Notes under the pieces: model-generated
Told to the model about the DNA's origin: nothing
Database searches by the model: none
Seen by the model: only the letters and a program-made list of their open reading frames with translations
From: Rhodosorus marinus
Taxonomy: Eukaryota; Rhodophyta; Stylonematophyceae; Stylonematales; Stylonemataceae
NCBI GenBank assembly: GCA_029953675.1
Contig: JAMWBK010000005.1
Coordinates: 2,313,001 to 2,377,000, forward strand
Direction: 5' to 3'
DNA length: 64,000 nucleotides
Shown: positions 58,416 to 64,000 of the stretch, in pieces
Position numbering within the stretch: the first letter of the stretch is position 1
Layout: every line of letters starts with the position of its first letter
Made by a program: the position numbers and the translations under genes

Positions 58416-60285
58416 GATATTCGCTCAACAATGTAACGACAATTCGCCCTCTAATGCCGTGAAATTCCTAAACAGCCCACAACCCTTCTCAAGCAAGCGC
58501 GTCCACCAGCTACAGATGTCTACAGGCTCCACCACCTCATATATTCCCGTTTTACCGCTCTCAATATAAGACTTCAATACAATACAATGCTCTGCGACTT
58601 CGCGCCCAGCTCGAGGCTTCAATCAAACGCGCACTCCGCCGTAATTCAAACAAAAAATTAAAAATACACACACAGCGAAAAACTCTTTAAAAAGCTGACT
58701 GCTATCGAGCACTTGGTGTGTAGCGTTTTCCTCTTACCCTTAACCTCTGAGCAATAAGCATATATCTCAATCTTGGATAGTGCCTACCCCTCCGATATCT
58801 TTCGCTCCAACAACGTTGGCGTATCCAAGTATCCCCTGTGCCAATCCCGAACTATTAGGAAATACCATCTTGAGCCCCATGAACGAGGAAAATCTGGAAT
58901 TTTCTTCATTATCAAACTAGGGGGTATGGGGTATTTTGGTTGCAGCTTTTAAGGGCTTGGATTTCTTCACTCATTCCTTTTCGTTTCTTGAAGCCGGTCC
59001 CCTCCCCCCTGGTAGTTGTCTTGAATTAGTCCTCGATCGGAATCTAATCCATCCATTTAATCGATAGAGGTATCCATCATGGAAAAAGGGGTGGGTGCAC
59101 CTGCCAGGGAATATCAATCGCCAAATTTTAACTTGTTTTTTTGTGAACCTCCTAGCCAATCGAGGAAATTGAAAAACCTTCAAAAAATCTTGCATTCGGC
59201 TCCTTGAATAGTAGAATAAAATATTCAAATAAGGGGTAGTACAGGTACAAGCTGTTCTCGTTCATTGTAAGAGGCGGGGGCGGGGAGGGGGGATATGTTC
59301 CGGCAGCTTTTCAAAGTTTCTAGCGTGTCTTCAAGTATACACTCGGGTGGAAGAATTCCTCAGAGATTTTTTAACAATTGAAAATGACGTGGTTTCCATA
59401 TATGCCCTTTGCGAGTAGAATGCAAGCTGGTCTTCAAGAAGGAAGCCCGATCCCAAACATGAAGCATTGACTTAAGGTTTTTATTCGTCTATTCATTAAA
59501 ACCTCTAACTTGAAAATTTGTAGCCGTTCCCTCCCTAATCTAGGAAATCAAGGAACTCCGCACCGAGTTGATATCGAGGTAACTTTATTGATTGAATTAC
59601 GGAGCTTTCTTCCAATCACAGTTCATATGTGATGGTAGCCTGCCAGTGATGAGGGAGTATTCCACCGGATAGTAGGGATGTGTACTTTTTGGAAGAGTAG
59701 TGTCAGGCGTTGCAATCAATCTTGATGGGAGTCATGGGTGGACTGATGAACTGACTTCTGCTCTCCTGCGAGCAGGGTTCTATGAATTTCCTTCGTAGAA
59801 CTTCGCAGCAAAGCCTGAACTGAAGTTCAGCATAGGGGCGACGATGGAGTAAGCAATTTCTGGACAATACAGGTTCGCGGGAGGCACCCATGTTTTTCAT
59901 CGAAGCATCATTCGAACTACGAATCGGCGGTTGGGATGTTCTCGTGCCTACTGAGCACACCGGGTGGTTTGTGGCTGTTTCTGGTTTAGTACAGCACACC
60001 ATTTCGTCGAATATGTTAGGTCTTTAATACTCTGTCAAGTCTGCTGTCCATGTTTTAAAGATACGCTCGAGTTGGCCAATCGACGCGACTGGGGCGACGA
60101 GTGTCGTACGGCCTAACAGGCACAAAAGACTTTGATTCGGACCACCTCGGTCGCGAAACGAATCGATGTGGCTGCTGCTAAGCATACGTTTCATACTAGA
60201 AGCAGGGCTCTTCCGCCGGACAAAGCGCACGGAGCATATTGACAGTCCACGTTCTCAATGAGCCGCCCTCCCCTCCCCCCTCCCC
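58416..60285. other. no gene recognised
   Basis: This contains the profilin promoter and the 3' flank of CLASP. Frames are short; a C/T-rich tract lies at about 60262-60290. Confidence 0.45.
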
Positions 60286-62799
60286 CTACGCTACCTTCCC
60301 GATGTACCTAGAAAGTACTCTGACCCTCGCAGGTCCGAGTTCGTCCGCATAAGAATTCTCCGGCAACTTGTCTCCTAGTCGACTCTTCCCGTATGCCAGA
60401 AGCTCCATTGAAGCTAGGCGGACGTCGACTCTCCCGTGATTTATCAGTTTCAGGATCCTGGCCAGATGCTTCTCAAAGAGTCTCAAAACGACGTCCCCAG
60501 CTACTCGCTTCAGCGACAAACGTGAGGCAACCGCTGCGAGCCTCGAGCTGTTCCAGTGGTCAGCACTTGGGTTGTCGAGAAGTTCCATCATCGCACTGGC
60601 GACGAGTTCACCTTCGAGATACCTGCAGACTGCTAGGCTTCGCACAGCGTACTCCAAAGACTCCGCGGCTTCGGACGATCGTCTGAAACGACTGGCAGCA
60701 GATATCAACTTGAAGCACAAACGTTTAACGTCAGACCCGTCCATCGTATGCATTTCCCGATTTCTAAGAAGCTGGTCGATATGCTGCCACGAGATTTGAG
60801 CAGAGCCCTCGTCTCCGTTTATTCCAATGTCAAGGATCCCATCCCAATAGCCTTTTGTCTGCCTCCCAACTGCGGCTCCTACGCCCTTCGGCTTATTACT
60901 ATTCACATCTTCTGCTACAATCTCGGAGTTATCGTTGCCCGAATTCTCCTTGTCTGCGTCGCTTCTATCCATCTCCTGCGGTACGGGTGGTGCAACTGGA
61001 TTTTCCTGCTCAAGCTGCAACTTCATAGCCGATTCTATTTCCCCACGTGCACGGGCAGGAGCTTCGAAACTGGAGACGGGAAGTTTGGGGGGAGAGGAGG
61101 GCGAAGAAGAGCCGACCTCCTTGTCCCCAATAAGCTCAAGAACGGTTCTACGATCTGTCATCTCCAACGTTTCAGCAGTAAGCACCAGAGCTCCTGGCGG
61201 TGCGAGAGCAGCTGTATCACTTAACACCATCGCTGCTCCTTTCCTGACCTCAGCACTCCGACCACGGGCCAGAGGAGCTAAGATTCTTGCCGCGCCCTCT
61301 AGGAGCGAAGCTCGCCACTGAATCGAGTACTCGTCGGCTCCAGCCAGACATTCGCTAAGGTATTCAAGCAACGATGTAGTGGATTTCTCACTACTCAGTT
61401 CAGATCCATACTTGCCAGACACCGTTCCACTTAGAACCTTCAACTGAATCGAAAACAATGCGTGAACGTCAAGACGAGATTCAAACGCCCGAACAACAAG
61501 AATGACTCCGTTTCGAACACTCCGATGCGGATGATTCTTCCTCGTCAGAATTCTAGCCACCGCTGCAGGGTTTCTTTCCACTACGACTTGAACTTCTGTT
61601 GCTTCCCGAATAATCTCCGCCATAGCGTTCAACGCTGCGGCAACAACTCTGACATGCGGGTCAGACAAGCTATCCGAGATCGCTCGAAAGGCTACCTCAA
61701 CAGAGGTTGTGTCTGAAAACGTCAGTCTCAAGACGCGTTTCTCCAGCGTAGATATCCTAGCTCCCCAATCCGTCGCCTCCTTCGAGCCTGAGGAACTCGA
61801 AGGCTTCAACGGCGCTAGCTTTGCGATTCTTCCTGGTCGAGCAGGAGTCACATCAGATACGGCGCTGGCACCTGCTGCTGTAAAGTTTGGTGCTTGGCCG
61901 GATGTGGTAACCCTGCGCGCTTTTAATCTCGTAGTTGTCCTAGCGGCGAGTTTGTTACCATTCGTCAAGGGCTCCGCTTGCGTAGACGGCATTATAGAAC
62001 GTCGACGAGCCGATTCTCGAACTTTCTGAGGTGATGGTGCGATATCTCCCTCGCCTTTCTCTTCCGCTATCGCCCTCTGAGTAATTTCATCCAAGCCCCT
62101 CATTAAAGCTGCAGCCCGGTCCACATACATAATCTCAAATATGCAGAAGTTTTTTCTGCTCCGTCTCCTAACCTCTGCTAGTTGATCGATCAGCCCCAAG
62201 TGCACAGCGTGCTCAAGAAGTCCAACGCTCTTGTCCAGCTCCGAACGAGGATGGCGATCCAGAATAATGCCAATGTATTCTGCTACCGCTGACCTGGTCG
62301 CGTTAGCATTCTTTCTTCCTGCGCAATGCACAAGACTGACGATGACAGCAGGTGGCATTCGCGAACTGTTCAGCACACGCCTCATGGCCTCAGCCCCAGA
62401 TTCCGATATGACCTGAATCGTGACTGCAGATGTCTTTAGCAGAGCTGGGATAATCGCCTCTCCTAAACACTCGCCAAATTGATCGCCGAGGCATTCTGCC
62501 ATTGACGCCAGATTTTCGCAGGCTTCACGGACGACAGCCGAACGGAGGTCACCAACCTGTGCGGCTATCTGTGTCCGAAGCCCCCGTAATCCATTGATAA
62601 ATACCAACAAAAGACTCTGGTCCTCTGCGCCCGCTACGAACACTGCGATCTCCTTGCATTTGCGTAGAGCGCGAACCCGTTTATCCCATTCCGCTCCCTT
62701 CACGTCTCCAAGCAACCGCTTAATGTTCTCCAACTCACAACTAACATCCCGAACACTGTGAATCTCCACAGCTGGGCCCACTTCCGATCTCCGAGCCAT
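60286..62799 (-). CDS. CLASP-type TOG-domain microtubule regulator
   Basis: A single exon of 837 aa from an ATG (MARRSEVGPAVEI). Residues ~30-240 are a TOG/CLASP_N HEAT array: EWDKRVRALRKCKEI, LRTQIAAQVGDLRSAVVREACE and NLASMAECLGDQF are the classic CLASP phrases, followed by RKNANATRSAVAEYIG. A basic, Ser/Pro-rich linker (~250-345, including ARRRSIMPSTQ) would contact microtubules; I see no canonical S-x-I-P end-binding motif. A second HEAT/TOG-like array spans ~345-560. After an acidic linker (~570-650) a further helical domain occupies ~655-837. CLASPs rescue and stabilise microtubules at plus ends, kinetochores or the cortex. The absence of introns is unusual beside the intron-rich neighbours. 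Confidence 0.85.
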   Translation of the reverse strand: MARRSEVGPAVEIHSVRDVSCELENIKRLLGDVKGAEWDKRVRALRKCKEIAVFVAGAEDQSLLLVFINGLRGLRTQIAAQVGDLRSAVVREACENLASMAECLGDQFGECLGEAIIPALLKTSAVTIQVISESGAEAMRRVLNSSRMPPAVIVSLVHCAGRKNANATRSAVAEYIGIILDRHPRSELDKSVGLLEHAVHLGLIDQLAEVRRRSRKNFCIFEIMYVDRAAALMRGLDEITQRAIAEEKGEGDIAPSPQKVRESARRRSIMPSTQAEPLTNGNKLAARTTTRLKARRVTTSGQAPNFTAAGASAVSDVTPARPGRIAKLAPLKPSSSSGSKEATDWGARISTLEKRVLRLTFSDTTSVEVAFRAISDSLSDPHVRVVAAALNAMAEIIREATEVQVVVERNPAAVARILTRKNHPHRSVRNGVILVVRAFESRLDVHALFSIQLKVLSGTVSGKYGSELSSEKSTTSLLEYLSECLAGADEYSIQWRASLLEGAARILAPLARGRSAEVRKGAAMVLSDTAALAPPGALVLTAETLEMTDRRTVLELIGDKEVGSSSPSSPPKLPVSSFEAPARARGEIESAMKLQLEQENPVAPPVPQEMDRSDADKENSGNDNSEIVAEDVNSNKPKGVGAAVGRQTKGYWDGILDIGINGDEGSAQISWQHIDQLLRNREMHTMDGSDVKRLCFKLISAASRFRRSSEAAESLEYAVRSLAVCRYLEGELVASAMMELLDNPSADHWNSSRLAAVASRLSLKRVAGDVVLRLFEKHLARILKLINHGRVDVRLASMELLAYGKSRLGDKLPENSYADELGPARVRVLSRYIGKVA

Positions 62800-64000
62800 G
62801 CTAGAATAAGACTTTTCAAGCTCCTCGGCTTAGCCGGGAGCGAGTCAAGAAGCCCAAAGGCCGAAAAAAACCAAGACGCGAAAATGTCCTCCCAACCCGC
62901 ACACTTATCTAGGGGTGAAGCCGCATAGCTCACATCCTGCACTCCTAGTCGGGTTCTCCATTTTCTGAAGCTCTCCAGCTGGCCCCTTAATCCAGCTTAA
63001 ACAGAATAATGAAGCGTGAAGATCTCTCCATCATCGCCAACTCAACTCCAGACAATCCAGCTGGAGCAGCAGCACCAACTCGTTTCACCGTCTTCCGCTG
63101 GTTGATTTACGTCATTCAATCACTAAATCTATCTTATGACATAATTGGTTGTCAAAAAGGAAAACGTTGCTATAAATTTCATCTCTCCCCAATTATTAAT
63201 GGAATATTCATAACTATGCCGATACTTAATTGGATACTAATCAAACTCTCGTATTAATAGATTGCCATTTTTCCATTTTTTCAACGGAAAATATGTTTTT
63301 TAGCCGTTTTTAAAATTTGAATTCCTCGGCCGTTTTTTTTTTCTTCCGTTATGAAAATGGCAAGACTGGACTGGTTCCTGTGAGGGTCATCCTGCAGGGG
63401 AGGTCACAGTTCCTTTATATTCTGTCTTTTCTCGTTGGTTTGGGCACCTCTCAGCTTGCAGGAATGGGAAGGATCGAGAAGGAACTCTCTTCCAGGAAGA
63501 TGCCAGGTGGTTTTGTAGATACTGATATCATCGGTGACAACAAAAAGGGGGCATTTCTCACTGTCCACAAGCCAGCTTTTAGCTCAGCCCCCATAATGAG
63601 GTGGACCCATGCGTCTAGGAACGAAAAACATTGACAAGCGCCCTGGCAAATCTTTCTGCAAAGAAGTTCAGGCCTACTAGGTTACTTGCTCCTGCCCAGC
63701 ACCACTGAAGATTATGTCGGACGGCGTGTTCCATGTCAGTGAGGCAATGTTCAGAAAAATCTGGCTTCACATCCTGGGAAAACACCCGCATGGCGACGGG
63801 TCGGAGCATCTTGGCGGATAGCTGCAGGTTCCATGAATTCTTTCAACCATGGGTGAAACGCCAGTGATCCGGAGGCCGGGCAGGACTCGCAGGGAGTGAG
63901 TTGAATCATCAACAGCAAAAATAGGCTGATACGGAGGCCCGCTCACAATCCTTGGCTATGTTTCACTTTTCAACCCCTCCCCCACCACCCCCCCGGCCCA
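62800..64000. other. no gene recognised
   Basis: This contains the CLASP promoter. Remaining frames, such as 63317-63634 (+), show no recognisable domain. Confidence 0.45.

Overview
This is a 64-kb piece of a eukaryotic nuclear genome. Protein-coding genes are broken by about fifty small GT-AG introns (41-175 nt by my reconstruction), a nuclear-type tRNA-Leu is present, and there are no operons or Shine-Dalgarno sites. Two thylakoid-lumen proteins (an FKBP isomerase and a PsbP-domain protein, each with a transit region followed by a twin-arginine lumen signal) and two probable plastid membrane proteins show that the host is a photosynthetic alga. A red alga or a glaucophyte fits, but I cannot fix the lineage from the sequence alone. 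I built the exon models by hand from reading frames, splice consensus, intron phase and family similarity; nothing was searched.

Layout. 1-12.5 kb: repeats and palindromes, a C2H2 zinc-finger gene (-), a 184-bp tandem duplication, a TMEM230-like gene (-), an unidentified two-exon membrane protein (-), an AlaX-type tRNA-editing gene (+), a LINE-like scrap and a secreted S1 protease with a large unknown tail (-). 12.5-22.6 kb: about 10 kb with no intact gene, holding a decayed zinc-finger fragment and AT-rich, homopolymer-rich sequence. 22.6-31.4 kb: a single-exon 1208-aa secreted protein joining malectin-like, ConA-like, sorbosone-dehydrogenase-like and Kelch modules, then tRNA-Leu(UAG), then a CLC-type chloride/proton exchanger in 13 or more exons. 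31.8-45.8 kb: ARMC1-like (-), a polypyrimidine minisatellite, a PsbP-domain lumen protein (-), a small plastid membrane protein (-), the ribosome-biogenesis GTPase GNL2/NOG2 (-), the exon-junction protein Y14/RBM8A (+) and WDR5 (-). 46.9-62.8 kb: a PPR-like protein (+), taxilin (-), lumenal FKBP (+), a DUF676 serine esterase (+), profilin (-) and a single-exon CLASP (-). The last 1.2 kb shows nothing convincing.

The genes are ordinary eukaryotic housekeeping loci (translation quality control, ribosome assembly, mRNA surveillance, chromatin, cytoskeleton, trafficking, ion exchange, plastid lumen) and do not form one pathway. Neighbours are mostly convergent or divergent and no functional cluster is evident. 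The most unusual items are the four-module secreted protein, the S1 protease with an unassigned ~330-aa C-terminal extension, and the PsbP-like protein with ~140 residues of W/K-rich repeats ahead of its Tat signal.
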